Below, piece after piece: positions 16,245-24,715 of a DNA stretch of 64,000 nt; the first letter of the stretch is position 1, and every line of letters starts with the position of its first letter. Position numbers and translations under genes: made by a program. The DNA is from Microbispora hainanensis (GTDB lineage Bacteria > Actinomycetota > Actinomycetes > Streptosporangiales > Streptosporangiaceae). The stretch is taken from positions 7,874,001-7,938,000 of the forward strand of contig NZ_CP108086.1 of the NCBI RefSeq assembly GCF_036186745.1, written 5' to 3'. The notes beneath the pieces were generated by a model, which saw only the letters and a list, made by a program, of their open reading frames with translations, did not search any database and was not told the origin of the DNA.

Positions 16245-16483
16245 ACAACGTGATCTCGCTCGTTCCCCGGCAGGACGCTCCTGCCGCCCAGGCCGCCGAG
16301 GACGACCGGGCCGTCTACACGGTGCCGGAGGTCGCGCGGCTCCTGTCGCTGTCGCGGGGCAGCGCCTACGCCCTCGTCCGGGAGGGCACGATTCCGGCCC
16401 TGCGGATGGGCGGCCGGTGGATCATCCCCAAGCGGCGGTTCCACGCCTGGCTGGACGGCCTGACCGAGGAGGGGCGCCGCTGA
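16241..16483 (+). CDS. xis: Excisionase / helix-turn-helix (HTH_17) protein
   Basis: 80 residues. The core YTVPEVARLLSLSRGSAYAL and VREGTIPALRMGGRWIIPKR is the MerR-like HTH_17 fold of AICE excisionases, which bend att DNA to favour excision. ATG 16241 overlaps the Rep stop by four bases and the gene ends two bases before the integrase start, giving a rep-xis-int block. Confidence 0.9.
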   Translation: MNNVISLVPRQDAPAAQAAEDDRAVYTVPEVARLLSLSRGSAYALVREGTIPALRMGGRWIIPKRRFHAWLDGLTEEGRR

Positions 16484-16484
16484 G

Positions 16485-17758
16485 ATGGGGCACATCGTGA
16501 AGACCAAGGCGGGCACCTACCGGGCCAACTGGCGCGACCACACCGACCGCCAGCGGTCCAAGACCTTCGCCACGAAGAAGGAGGCCACCGCGTTCCTCGC
16601 CGAGATCAGTAGCTCGCTCAACCGCGGCACCTACGTCGACCCCCACGCGGGGAAGGCCAAGTTCGGCCCGTACGCGACCAAGTGGATGCTGTCGCGCAAC
16701 CACGAGATCACCACCGTTGCCCGCGACGACTCGATCATGCGGACGCACGTGCTGCCGCGTTGGCGGGACGTCCCCCTCGGGCGCATCGACCACAGCGCGG
16801 TACAGACGTGGGTCAGCGACCTGAGCAAGCGCCTCGCCCCCGCGACCGTGGCCGAGTGCCACCGGCTGCTGTCGACCGTGCTCAAGTCGGCCGTACGTGA
16901 CCGGATCGTCGGGCCAACCCGTGCGAGGGCGTACGGCTGCCCAAGCGGCGGCGCAAGGCGGGCGACGACCGGATCATCAGCCGTGAGGACCTGGCCGTGC
17001 TGCTCCCCCACGTCCCCGGCCGCTACCGGGCGCTCGTCGGCCTGGCCGCCGGCACCGGCCTCCGCTGGGGTGAGTGCGTGGGCCTGCGCTGGGATGCCGT
17101 CGACCTCGACGCCGGAACCGTACGGGTGGAGCGGGTGGCCGTCGAGGTGGCGGGCACGGTGACGCAAAAGCCCTATCCCAAGTCCAAGGCCGGACGGCGG
17201 GAAGTCCCCCTTCCGCCCTTCGTCGTCGAGCTGCTCGCCGCGCACCGCGAGCGCTACCCGACCGGACCGGTCGGAGAGGTGTTCACCAACGCGGCGGGCG
17301 GTCCTCTCCGCCGCACGCTCTTCCGGTCTCGGGACTGGCGCCCGTCGCTCGTCCGGGCCGGGCTGCTGGGCGAGGTGGTGGAGGTCCGGCCGGGTGCCTT
17401 CCTCGGCGTCTGGCAGGACAAGGAGGGCCTGGAGCACCGCCAGGAGTTCCCGACCCACCGGGAGGCCGTGATGCACGTCGCCAAGCACGCGGCAGAGGGG
17501 CTGAGGTTCCACGATCTGCGGCACTGCTACGCCACCTGGCTCGTCTCCGACGGCGTCCCCGTGAACGACGTGGCGCGCCTCCTCGGGCACGAGCAGATGT
17601 CCACGACGCTCAACCGTTACACGCACTCCTCGCGCGACCGCTACGGCAGGGCTCGGGCGGTGTTCGCTGACTTTTCGCTGACTCCTGCTCCAGATCGGCC
17701 CCGGGAGCCGGACGCAGCCAGCACCGTTGACCTAGATCGGGAGGAGGACAACAGCTAA
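16485..17758 (+). pseudogene. int: Tyrosine integrase with a one-base frameshift
   Basis: The first part (ATG 16485) has the AP2-like N-terminus GTYRANWRDHTDRQRSKTFA and SAM-like core-binding domain to VLKSAVRDRIVG. A base is missing near 16911-16915, and the text continues one frame over with NPCEGVRLPKRRRKAGDDRI. The catalytic domain follows: TGLRWGECVGLRWD (Arg), LRFHDLRHCYATWLVSD (His-x-x-Arg), LGHEQMSTTLNRYTHSS (His and Tyr). Stop at 17756. Restoring one G gives an ordinary integrase of about 424 residues. It catalyses integration into the adjacent tRNA-Val. A sequencing error is the main alternative to real inactivation. Confidence 0.88.
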
Positions 17759-17780
17759 CGCCAAAGCTTTGAACAGCGAA

Positions 17781-17815
17781 AAGGCCCGTTGGAGTGGTGG
17801 ACTCCGACGGGCCTT
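17781..17815 (-). terminator. Hairpin between integrase and tRNA-Val
   Basis: AAGGCCCGT-t-GGAGT pairs with ACTCC-g-ACGGGCCTT around GGTGG, seven bases beyond the tRNA 3' end and 22 after the integrase stop. It can end transcripts from both sides. It belongs to the element and replaces the displaced tRNA terminator at 12327-12356. Confidence 0.8.
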
Positions 17816-17821
17816 GATCGT

Positions 17822-17866
17822 GTGGGCGATACTGGGATCGAACCAGTGACCTCTTCGGTGTGAACG
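17822..17866 (-). other. attR: 45-bp repeat inside tRNA-Val
   Basis: Identical to 12376-12420. It covers the 3' half of the tRNA, so insertion rebuilt a working gene. Confidence 0.92.
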
Positions 17867-17894
17867 AAGCGCTCTCCCGCTGAGCTAATCGCCC
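17823..17894 (-). tRNA. tRNA-Val (anticodon CAC)
   Basis: Minus-strand cloverleaf: acceptor GGGCGAT with ATCGCCC plus A, D arm GCTC-AGCGGGA-GAGC, anticodon stem CTTCG/CGAAG with loop TTCACAC, T arm ACTGG-TTCGATC-CCAGT. No encoded CCA. It is the integration target of the neighbouring element. Confidence 0.95.
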
Positions 17895-18359
17895 GGGTTC
17901 GTCTGCGCCTCGCGGCGCCGACGGGGAAAACCATACCGCACTCGAGGGGGTGATGGCGAAAGCGCGGCCCGGTCGGCTCGATCGTCCCGCCTTCGTCAAC
18001 ACCTTCGAAAGGTTCGCCAGAGCGTCCCCGGCGTGGGGGTGTGGTGTCATAGCATCGTGATGCTCCATGCTCGACCTATACGCACGACCTGAGATCATTC
18101 GCCCGCAATGGCATCGCCGACGCGGCCCCGCCGACACGCAAAGCAGAGGTAAGGACAAGCCTGTTGGTGATGTTTGAGCTGGTAGATGACCGAATGTCAA
18201 GCTGTGATGTGCGTTACAGAAGGGCCTGGAGGCGGAATCTTTCCTACGGGTCTCTTCGTTCGTCTCGTAGCACGAGCGCCCGGCGAGGCCCGACCGCACA
18301 GTGAAGACGCAGTGAAAGCCCCTGACAGGGGACCCGACGACGAAAAGGTTTGGCTGACG
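17895..18359. other. Intergenic region before ssgB
   Basis: Holds the promoter of the minus-strand tRNA-Val and the upstream region of ssgB. No gene, hairpin or recognised sigma-factor box that I would defend. Confidence 0.5.
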
Positions 18360-18776
18360 ATGAACAGCACCACCGTCTCTGCCGAGCTAGGCCTTCGGCT
18401 TGTGGTCCCCGACCGTACGACCGTCCCCCTGCTCGCCGGCCTGAGTTATACGGCCGAGGATCCGTATGCCATCCGGATGGCGTTTCACGTGGGGAATGAC
18501 GAGCCGGTCGAGTGGATCTTCGCCCGCGAGCTGCTGACCGTGGGCATCGTGCGGCGCGTTGGTGACGGCGACGTACAGGTCTGGCCTGCCCGTTCGGACG
18601 GCGAGCGGACGCTCAACATCAGCCTCACCTCGCCCTTCGGCCAGGCCCTGTTCGAGGTGCCCCTGGCCCCCCTCACCGAGTTCCTGCATCGGACCTACGA
18701 GCTCGTCCCCGCCGGTCGTGAGACCGACTTCATGGACCTGGACGAGGAGCTCACCAACATGCTCTGGAGCTCCTAG
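18360..18776 (+). CDS. ssgB: SsgA-like sporulation and cell-division regulator, SsgB type
   Basis: 138 residues, the usual size. It begins MNSTTVSAELGLRLVVPDRT, then YTAEDPYAIRMAFHVGNDEP, VEWIFARELLTVGIVRRVGD and DVQVWPARSDGERTLNISLT, the pattern of SsgB, the member of the family that positions FtsZ at sporulation septa in actinomycetes. ATG 18360 is preceded by AAAAGG. The gene ends tail to tail with the DUF305 gene, the two stop codons sharing the bases CTAG (18773-18776). Confidence 0.9.
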   Translation: MNSTTVSAELGLRLVVPDRTTVPLLAGLSYTAEDPYAIRMAFHVGNDEPVEWIFARELLTVGIVRRVGDGDVQVWPARSDGERTLNISLTSPFGQALFEVPLAPLTEFLHRTYELVPAGRETDFMDLDEELTNMLWSS

Positions 18777-19426
18777 AACAACTGCCCCAGCCTCCGCTGG
18801 ATCCCTCGCATCCGGGCGATCTCGATCTGCTGGCCGCTGAGGACGTCCTGGGCCATCGTCCGCATGGCCCGGTCGCGTCCCCGGCGCAGTTCCTGCGCCG
18901 CCATGGTCACCGCGCCCTCGTGGTGCCGGATCATCAGCGTGAGGAACAGCGTGTCGAAGTCGCGCCCGCGTGCCGTACGCAGCCGGTTGAGCTCCTCCTC
19001 GCCGGCCATTCCGTAGCCGCCCGGCCCGTGGTCGTGCGCGGGCGGCGCGGTGCGGCCGAGGCCCCGCAGCCACGACTCCATGACGGCGATCTCCGGGCGC
19101 TGCGCGTCCAGCACGCGTTCGGCCACCGCCGTCACCAGCGGGTCGCCGGTCCGCGCCGCGGCCAGCCCCGCCATCTCCAGCGCCTGCCGGTGGTGCGGGA
19201 TCATCGCCTCGGCGAACCGTACGTCGGCCGCCACGGGCCCCGCCTGCGCCGGTGAGCGGGCCGGGGCGGACCCGGACTGCCCGGGAGCGCCGGGGACGAT
19301 CACCGGGGCGTCGGCGTGCGCCGGCGGGGCGACCTCGGACGAGCAGGCCGCCAGCACCGGCGCAACTGCCAGCACAACCGTTACCAATCCGGTCAACAGC
19401 GGCCGCGGGCTCGACATAACTTCCAT
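18773..19426 (-). CDS. DUF305 lipoprotein
   Basis: 217 residues. A lipoprotein signal runs to the lipobox LAAC (about residue 28), so it is exported and anchored outside the membrane. A DUF305 domain follows with the paired histidine motifs FAEAMIPHHRQALEMAGLAA and FLTLMIRHHEGAVTMAAQEL, each ending in a metal-binding-type HH. DUF305 proteins are ferritin-like extracytoplasmic proteins, often linked to copper handling. It is divergent from the LVIVD lipoprotein, a frequent partner, with 32 bases between the starts. Confidence 0.88.
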   Translation of the reverse strand: MEVMSSPRPLLTGLVTVVLAVAPVLAACSSEVAPPAHADAPVIVPGAPGQSGSAPARSPAQAGPVAADVRFAEAMIPHHRQALEMAGLAAARTGDPLVTAVAERVLDAQRPEIAVMESWLRGLGRTAPPAHDHGPGGYGMAGEEELNRLRTARGRDFDTLFLTLMIRHHEGAVTMAAQELRRGRDRAMRTMAQDVLSGQQIEIARMRGIQRRLGQLF

Positions 19427-19458
19427 AGTGGGCGATGATCCACCGACATGGGGGCGAC

Positions 19459-20838
19459 GTGAGCAGACCGAGGCTGAAGACCGCGCTGGTGGCGTCCGCC
19501 CTCCTCCTGGCCGCGGCCTGCTCCTCCGGCGAATCCGCGCCGTCCCCGCAGGCCGCTCCGACCGGCATCCCGGGCCGGGACGAGATCCGGCACAGCCCCA
19601 ACATGACGCTGGTCGCCAACGTCCCCCTGGCGGCGCCGTTCGACGGCCCGGAGGACTGGGGCACCGACATGGCGTTCCAGGGCCGCTACGCGTTCGTGGG
19701 CAACTACAAGGGCTTCACGGTGCACGACATCGGCGACCCCGAGCACCCCAAGGCGGTCGCCCGGGTCGAGTGCCCCGGCGGGCAGAACGACATCTCGGTC
19801 TCCGGCGACCTGCTGTTCCTGTCGGTGGACGAGCCCCGTACGGACGACACCTGCGCGAGCGACGCCGGGGACCCGTCGGCATCGGGAGAGTGGGAGGGCA
19901 TCCGCGTCTTCGACATCTCCGACAAGACCCATCCGCGCTACCTGAAGTCCGTACGCACGGAGTGCGGCTCCCACACGCACGCCATCGTGCCGGGGGAGGA
20001 CGCCGGCACGCTCTACCTGTACGTCTCCTCCCCCGGCCCGGCGTCGGAAACGACGGGCTGCCCGCCACCCCATCAGAACATCTCGATCGTGGAGGTTCCC
20101 GTCGCCGAACCCGGCAAGGCGCGGGTCGTGGCCAAGCCGGAGCTGTTCGCGGGCAGGCCGCAGGGCGAGACCTCGGCGGGCGGCTGCCACGACATCACCG
20201 TCTACCCGGAGAAGAACCTGGCCGCGGGCGCCTGCTTCGGCGACGGCGTCCTGCTGGACATCTCCGACCCGGTGCGCCCCAGGCTGCTGCAGACCGTACG
20301 CGACGAGAAGAACTTCTCGATCTGGCACTCGGCCACGTTCAGCAACGACGGCACGAAGGTCGTCTTCAGCGACGAGCTGGGCGGCGGGATGGCCGCCACC
20401 TGCCTGCCCTCGGTCAGCGCGACCAAGGGCGCGGACGCGATCTACGCGCTGACGCCGGAGCGCAAGCTCGTCCGGCAGGGCTACTTCAAGATCCCCCGGG
20501 CCCAGAGCGACGAGGAGAACTGCGTGGCCCACAACGGCGCGCTGGTGCCCGTGCCGGGCCGCGACGTGATGGTGCAGGGCTGGTACATGGGCGGAGTCTC
20601 GGTCTGGGACTTCACCGACTCCGCCCACCCGCAGGAGATCGCCTACTTCGAGCGCGGGCCGCTGGCGCCGGATCTGCATCTCGGCGGCTCATGGTCGGCC
20701 TACTACTACAACGGCTACATCTACTCCAGCGACATCACCAAGGGCCTCGACGTGCTGCGTCTGGACGATCCCCGCACCGACCCCGCCAAGGCCGTCCGCC
20801 TCGACGAGTTCAACGCCCAGAGCCAGCACTCCTACTGA
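19459..20838 (+). CDS. LVIVD-repeat lipoprotein (beta-propeller)
   Basis: 459 residues from GTG 19459 (GGGGG upstream; ATG 19435 is an in-frame alternative). Signal peptide with lipobox AAAC-SSG, then repeated YAFVGNYKGFTVHDIGDPEH, GIRVFDISDKTHPRYLKSVR, GVLLDISDPVRPRLLQTVRD and GVSVWDFTDSAHPQEIAYFE units of the LVIVD type, which fold as a propeller. Many Cys pairs suggest disulfides. Surface-exposed; function unknown. It probably shares control with the divergent DUF305 gene. Confidence 0.85.
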   Translation: MSRPRLKTALVASALLLAAACSSGESAPSPQAAPTGIPGRDEIRHSPNMTLVANVPLAAPFDGPEDWGTDMAFQGRYAFVGNYKGFTVHDIGDPEHPKAVARVECPGGQNDISVSGDLLFLSVDEPRTDDTCASDAGDPSASGEWEGIRVFDISDKTHPRYLKSVRTECGSHTHAIVPGEDAGTLYLYVSSPGPASETTGCPPPHQNISIVEVPVAEPGKARVVAKPELFAGRPQGETSAGGCHDITVYPEKNLAAGACFGDGVLLDISDPVRPRLLQTVRDEKNFSIWHSATFSNDGTKVVFSDELGGGMAATCLPSVSATKGADAIYALTPERKLVRQGYFKIPRAQSDEENCVAHNGALVPVPGRDVMVQGWYMGGVSVWDFTDSAHPQEIAYFERGPLAPDLHLGGSWSAYYYNGYIYSSDITKGLDVLRLDDPRTDPAKAVRLDEFNAQSQHSY

Positions 20839-20842
20839 CCGA

Positions 20843-21673
20843 TCACGGGTCGAGGTCGGAGGCCGAACGCTCGGCGAAGACCTTCATGGCCGCCAGCGTG
20901 ACCGGTCCGGGCGCCTGCGGCAGCGCCTTCCCGTCCACGGCCCTGATCGGCTGGATGTCGCGGGTCGTGGAGGTGAGGAAGGCCTCCTCGGCCTCGTACA
21001 GCGCCGAGAGGGGCACGTCGGCCTCCTCGCCGCCGCACCATTCGAGGGTGAGCGCGCGGGTGATCCCGGCCAGGCAGCCGGAGGCGAGCGTCGGGGTGAT
21101 CAGCCGCCCGCCGGTGACGATGAAGATGTTGCTGCCGGTGCCCTCGCACAGGTTCCCGGCGAGGTTCTCGAAGATCGCCTCGGCGCCGCCGCGCTCCTTG
21201 GCGTACGCCAGGGCCTTGGCGTTGTCGCCGTAGGAGGTGCTCTTGACGCCGGCCAGCGCGCCGCGCTCGTTGCGGGGCCAGGGCACGACGGTGACGTCGG
21301 CCGTGGCGGGGAACGGCGCCTGCTCGCCCACGATGACGATGGCGTTCGTGCCCGCCGCGCCCCGGTCGGAGCCGAGCGGGCCCGGGCCGCTGGTGTAGGT
21401 GATCCTGATGCGCGCCAGCGGCCACTTCGGCGCGGCCTCCAGGCAGCGGCGCACGCCGTCGGCGATCGCGGCGAGATCGGGCTCGGGCAGGTCCATGCGC
21501 TTGGCCGACAGCGCCAGCCGCTCGAGGTGGCGGGTCAGCGCGAAGGACTCCCCGTTCACCGCCTTGACGGTCTCGAACACGCCGTCGCCGACCATCAGCC
21601 CGTGGTCGTACACCGAGATCACGGCCTTGTCGGGCTCGTACAGCTCCCCGTTCACCCAGATGGGTACAGACAT
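20843..21673 (-). CDS. pabC: Aminodeoxychorismate lyase / class IV aminotransferase
   Basis: 276 residues. Branched-chain aminotransferase-like fold type IV PLP enzyme: FTVYDHG-like SVYDHGLMVGDGVFETVKAV at the start, GVKSTSYGDNAKALAYAKER with the PLP lysine, EAIFENLAGNLCEGTGSNIF and PTLASGCLAGITRALTLEWC. It would convert 4-amino-4-deoxychorismate to p-aminobenzoate and pyruvate in folate synthesis. The pabB-like gene 15 bases upstream supports this over a D-amino acid aminotransferase role. Confidence 0.85.
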   Translation of the reverse strand: MSVPIWVNGELYEPDKAVISVYDHGLMVGDGVFETVKAVNGESFALTRHLERLALSAKRMDLPEPDLAAIADGVRRCLEAAPKWPLARIRITYTSGPGPLGSDRGAAGTNAIVIVGEQAPFPATADVTVVPWPRNERGALAGVKSTSYGDNAKALAYAKERGGAEAIFENLAGNLCEGTGSNIFIVTGGRLITPTLASGCLAGITRALTLEWCGGEEADVPLSALYEAEEAFLTSTTRDIQPIRAVDGKALPQAPGPVTLAAMKVFAERSASDLDP

Positions 21674-21688
21674 CCTCTGCTCCGTTCC

Positions 21689-22714
21689 TTACCGATGTCG
21701 CGGCCCGTCCTCGGACCGTCCTCCGGAAGCGAGGCCGATGAGCCGGGCGGCCTTGAGCTCGGTTTCGCGCCATTCCCTCCCGGGGTCGGAGCCCCAGGTG
21801 ATGCCCGCGCCCGTACCGAACCGGATCGTGTCGTGCTCGATCCAGAAGGTGCGGATGCCGACCGCCAGCGCCCCCTCGCGCCGGTCGGCGTCGACCCAGC
21901 CCACGGCCCCACAGTACGGCCCGCGGGGCTCCGGTTCGAGCTCGTTGATGATCCGCAGCGCCGACGACTTCGGCGCTCCGGTCACCGATCCCGGAGGGAA
22001 GGTGGCGGCGAACAGCTCCGGCCAGCCGGCGCCGCCGTCCAGCCGCGCCCGCACCGTGGACACCAGGTGCACGAGCCCGGGGTGCTCCTCGACCGCGAAC
22101 AGCGAGGGCACGGTCACAGAGCCTACCTCCGCCACGCGGCCGAGGTCGTTGCGGACCAGGTCGACGATCATGAGGTTTTCGGCGTAGTCCTTGTCGAGGA
22201 GATCGTCCGCCGTCACGCCGGTGCCCTTGATCGGCCGCGACTCGATCACCTCGCCGCGCCTGGACAGGTACAGCTCCGGCGAGGCCGACACGACCGTCAG
22301 CCCCGGCACGTCCACGACGGCCGCGTACGGCGCGGGGTTGCCCTCGGCCAGCCGTACGGCGAGGGCGAGGGGGTCCGCGTCCGGCGAGGGCAGCGGCGCG
22401 GACAGGACGCGGCAGAGGTTGGCCTGGTAGACCTCCCCCTGCTCGATGTAGTCCCTGATCCGCTGGACGCCCCGCTCGTATCCCTCCCGGTCGAGGGACG
22501 TGGCCCAGGCGTCGCGGCCGGGTCCCCGCCACGGGCCGCGCGGCCGGGGCAGCGGAGCGCGCCGCACGTCGTCGAAGCGCGCGCAGACGACCTTCCCCTC
22601 GTACGACACCACCACGGCCCACCAGCCGGAGCCGTCGAGGGCGGCCAGATCGGTGGTCACCTCCCGCAGGCCGGTGGCCAGGTGACCTCCGATATGGGCG
22701 AACGCGTCGTACAC
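21689..22714 (-). CDS. pabB: Aminodeoxychorismate synthase component I (chorismate-binding)
   Basis: 341 residues from GTG 22714. It carries the chorismate-binding signature blocks: GEVYQANLCRVLSAPLPSPD, VVSASPELYLSRRGEVIESR then PIKGT with the catalytic Lys, AENLMIVDLVRNDLGRVAEV, LVHLVSTVRARLDGG, and FPPGSVTGAPKSSALRIINE. The usual N-terminal tryptophan-binding part is short, so the protein is smaller than typical PabB. It makes aminodeoxychorismate with a glutamine amidotransferase (PabA) that is not encoded here. Operon with pabC. Confidence 0.85.
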   Translation of the reverse strand: MYDAFAHIGGHLATGLREVTTDLAALDGSGWWAVVVSYEGKVVCARFDDVRRAPLPRPRGPWRGPGRDAWATSLDREGYERGVQRIRDYIEQGEVYQANLCRVLSAPLPSPDADPLALAVRLAEGNPAPYAAVVDVPGLTVVSASPELYLSRRGEVIESRPIKGTGVTADDLLDKDYAENLMIVDLVRNDLGRVAEVGSVTVPSLFAVEEHPGLVHLVSTVRARLDGGAGWPELFAATFPPGSVTGAPKSSALRIINELEPEPRGPYCGAVGWVDADRREGALAVGIRTFWIEHDTIRFGTGAGITWGSDPGREWRETELKAARLIGLASGGRSEDGPRHR

Positions 22715-22809
22715 GTGTCCATTGTCGCGCCCCCGGGCCGTCCCGTGCGCGGCCGGCCGGACGCCGCGAAACAGGCGGCCGGCCGATGCCGTGACGCGGA
22801 CGCCGTCGC

Positions 22810-23709
22810 TCAGGCCGCTCCGCGGGCCAGCAGGCCGAGCAGCGCGCGGGCGGCGGGGAGCGGAGCCGTACGCGGCAGGGCCGCGTAAACGGTGCGGCGC
22901 GGCGCGAACTCGCCGAGCGACCGCAGCGCCACGTCCCCGCGTACGGCGGGCGCGGCCATGGCGGGCACCAGCGTGACCCCGAGCCCGGCGGCCACGTAGC
23001 CGAGCTTGCCGGTCCACTCCCCGATCCGGAGGTCGACCCTCGGAGCGAAGCCGGCCCGGGCGCAGGCGGCGCCGAGCATGGTCACGGTGCCGGGAGGGGC
23101 GCCCTCGATCCAGCTCTCGTCGCGCAGGTCGCGCAGGTCCACCCGGTCTTTCCCGGCCTGCGGGTGGTCGGCGGGGAGGGCGACGAGCAGCTCGTCCTCC
23201 ATCAGGCGGGTGACCTCGACCTCGGGACCCGCGCCCAGCCCGGAGGGGTAGTCGCTCACGACCGCGATGTCGATCTCCGCGCGGCCGAGCCCGTCCATGA
23301 GCGCGGTGCTCAGGCCCTCCACCATGCTGACCGACACCTCCGGGCGGGAGGCCCGCAGCTCGCGCAGAGCGGCGGGGACCAGCACGGCGTTGGCCGTGGC
23401 GAACGCGCCGACCCGCAGCCGCCCGCCGCTGCCCTTGTGGATGGCGGCGAGCTCCTCCCCCGCCCGGCCGAGCCGCTCCAGCACCTCGCGGGCGTAACGG
23501 TGGAGCGTGCGGCCCGCGGGCGTCAGCCGCACGCCTCGCGGCAGCCGTGCGAACAGCGGGCCGCCCGCCTGGGCCTCCAGGGACGCGATGCGCCGGGACA
23601 CGGCCGACTGGGTGTAGTTGAGCTGTATCGCGGCGGCCGTGAACGATCCCGTACGGGCCACGACGTCGAGCAGCACAAGCGCGTCGGTGTCGAACATGCT
23701 CCGATCCAT
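22810..23709 (-). CDS. LysR-family transcriptional regulator
   Basis: 299 residues. N-terminal winged helix: LVLLDVVARTGSFTAAAIQL, NYTQSAVSRRIASLEAQAGG, PLFARLPRGVRLTPAGRTLH. The substrate domain begins at about 95 (GRLRVGAFATANAVLVPAAL). It is divergently oriented to the dehydrogenase gene, with 72 bases between, so it probably controls that gene and itself; ligand unknown. Confidence 0.9.
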   Translation of the reverse strand: MDRSMFDTDALVLLDVVARTGSFTAAAIQLNYTQSAVSRRIASLEAQAGGPLFARLPRGVRLTPAGRTLHRYAREVLERLGRAGEELAAIHKGSGGRLRVGAFATANAVLVPAALRELRASRPEVSVSMVEGLSTALMDGLGRAEIDIAVVSDYPSGLGAGPEVEVTRLMEDELLVALPADHPQAGKDRVDLRDLRDESWIEGAPPGTVTMLGAACARAGFAPRVDLRIGEWTGKLGYVAAGLGVTLVPAMAAPAVRGDVALRSLGEFAPRRTVYAALPRTAPLPAARALLGLLARGAA

Positions 23710-23781
23710 GAGGGAGGGGAATGGTCGCCATGCAATCTAGTCGCTGGTGGAATGGTTTTTTCCTCCAATAGTGTCCAGGAC

Positions 23782-24642
23782 ATGATTGCTTTTCTTGGTT
23801 TGGGGCGTATGGGTGTCCCGATGGCCGGCCGCCTCGTCGCGGCCGGTCACAAGGTGACCGTGTGGAACCGTACGCCACGGGACGTGCCGGGCGCCGAGGC
23901 GGCCCCCTCCGCCGCAGAGGCCGCCACCGGAGCGGACATCGTGATCACCATGCTGAGCGATCCGGACGCGGTGTCCGAGGTCGTGCGGGCGGCGCTGCCG
24001 GGGCTGCGGCCGGGGTCGGTGCTGGTGGAGATGTCCACGATCGGGCCCGACGCGGTGCGGAGCCTGAGCGGCCTGCTGCCCGAGGGCGTGGGCCTGGTCG
24101 ACGCCCCCGTGCTCGGCAGCGTGGGCCCGGCCGCCGAGGGAACGCTGGTCGTGCTCGCCGGGGGCCGCCCGGCGGACCTCGCCCGGGTGTCGGACGTGCT
24201 GCGCGTCTTCGGGACGGTCCACGAGGCGGGCGGGCCGGGATCGGGCGCCGCGACCAAGCTCGCCGTGATGAGCGCGCTGGTGACCGCCCAGGTGGGGCTG
24301 GCGGAGACGATGGCCTACGCGGACGAGCTCGGAGTCGGCCGCACCGCGCTCCTCGACGTCCTCGGGGCGACGCCGCTGGCGGGGCTCGCGGAGCGGCTGC
24401 GGCCGGTGGCCGAGTCGGGCCCGTTCGAGACGAGGTACGCCCTCGGCCTGGCCGCCAAGGACCTGCGGCTGGCCACCGAGGGGCCGGGGATGCACCAGAC
24501 GGTGACCGCCGCCGCCCGTGACCTGCTCGCGGGGGCGGTCGCGGCCGGGCTGGCGGGGCACGACCTCACCGCGGTCGTCCCGTTCGCGGCCTCCCGGGCG
24601 GCGGAAGCCCCCGGCGGTTCCGGCACATCAGGACGTTCCTGA
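23782..24642 (+). CDS. NAD(P)-dependent beta-hydroxyacid dehydrogenase family
   Basis: 286 residues from ATG 23782. Rossmann start MIAFLGLGRMGVPMAGRLVA, GHKVTVWNRTP, then DAPVLGSVGPAAEGTLVVLA (substrate-binding motif, with S-G-G-type Gly replaced by GSVG) and GSGAATKLAVMSALVTAQVG with the catalytic Lys in the family position. Family: 3-hydroxyisobutyrate dehydrogenase, tartronate semialdehyde reductase and imine reductase relatives. The substrate cannot be told; a role in an oxidative or catabolic step under the LysR regulator is inferred. Confidence 0.82.
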   Translation: MIAFLGLGRMGVPMAGRLVAAGHKVTVWNRTPRDVPGAEAAPSAAEAATGADIVITMLSDPDAVSEVVRAALPGLRPGSVLVEMSTIGPDAVRSLSGLLPEGVGLVDAPVLGSVGPAAEGTLVVLAGGRPADLARVSDVLRVFGTVHEAGGPGSGAATKLAVMSALVTAQVGLAETMAYADELGVGRTALLDVLGATPLAGLAERLRPVAESGPFETRYALGLAAKDLRLATEGPGMHQTVTAAARDLLAGAVAAGLAGHDLTAVVPFAASRAAEAPGGSGTSGRS

Positions 24643-24715
24643 CCGACATGGAGGCATCGGCCCGAAGAACTCGGTCCGGGAGACCCAGCCCAGGAGACGA
24701 CCCAGCCCAGGAGAC

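Larger units (their letters stand above)
12376..17866. mobile_element. Degenerate integrative element (AICE type) in tRNA-Val(CAC)
   Basis: A 5.4-kb element bounded by 45-bp direct repeats made of tRNA-Val sequence. In actinomycete order it keeps a replication-initiator 3' part, excisionase and tyrosine integrase next to the intact tRNA. Transfer genes (FtsK/SpoIIIE-type Tra, Spd proteins) are missing and an IS3 and an IS110 element take up the left half. With a frameshifted integrase and a truncated Rep it is unlikely to move on its own. Confidence 0.85.

Noticed and set aside
21689-23878. Upstream extension of the pabB frame through the LysR gene
   Set aside because: It crosses the whole LysR gene in another frame and gives Arg-rich nonsense; GTG 22714 starts the conserved part.
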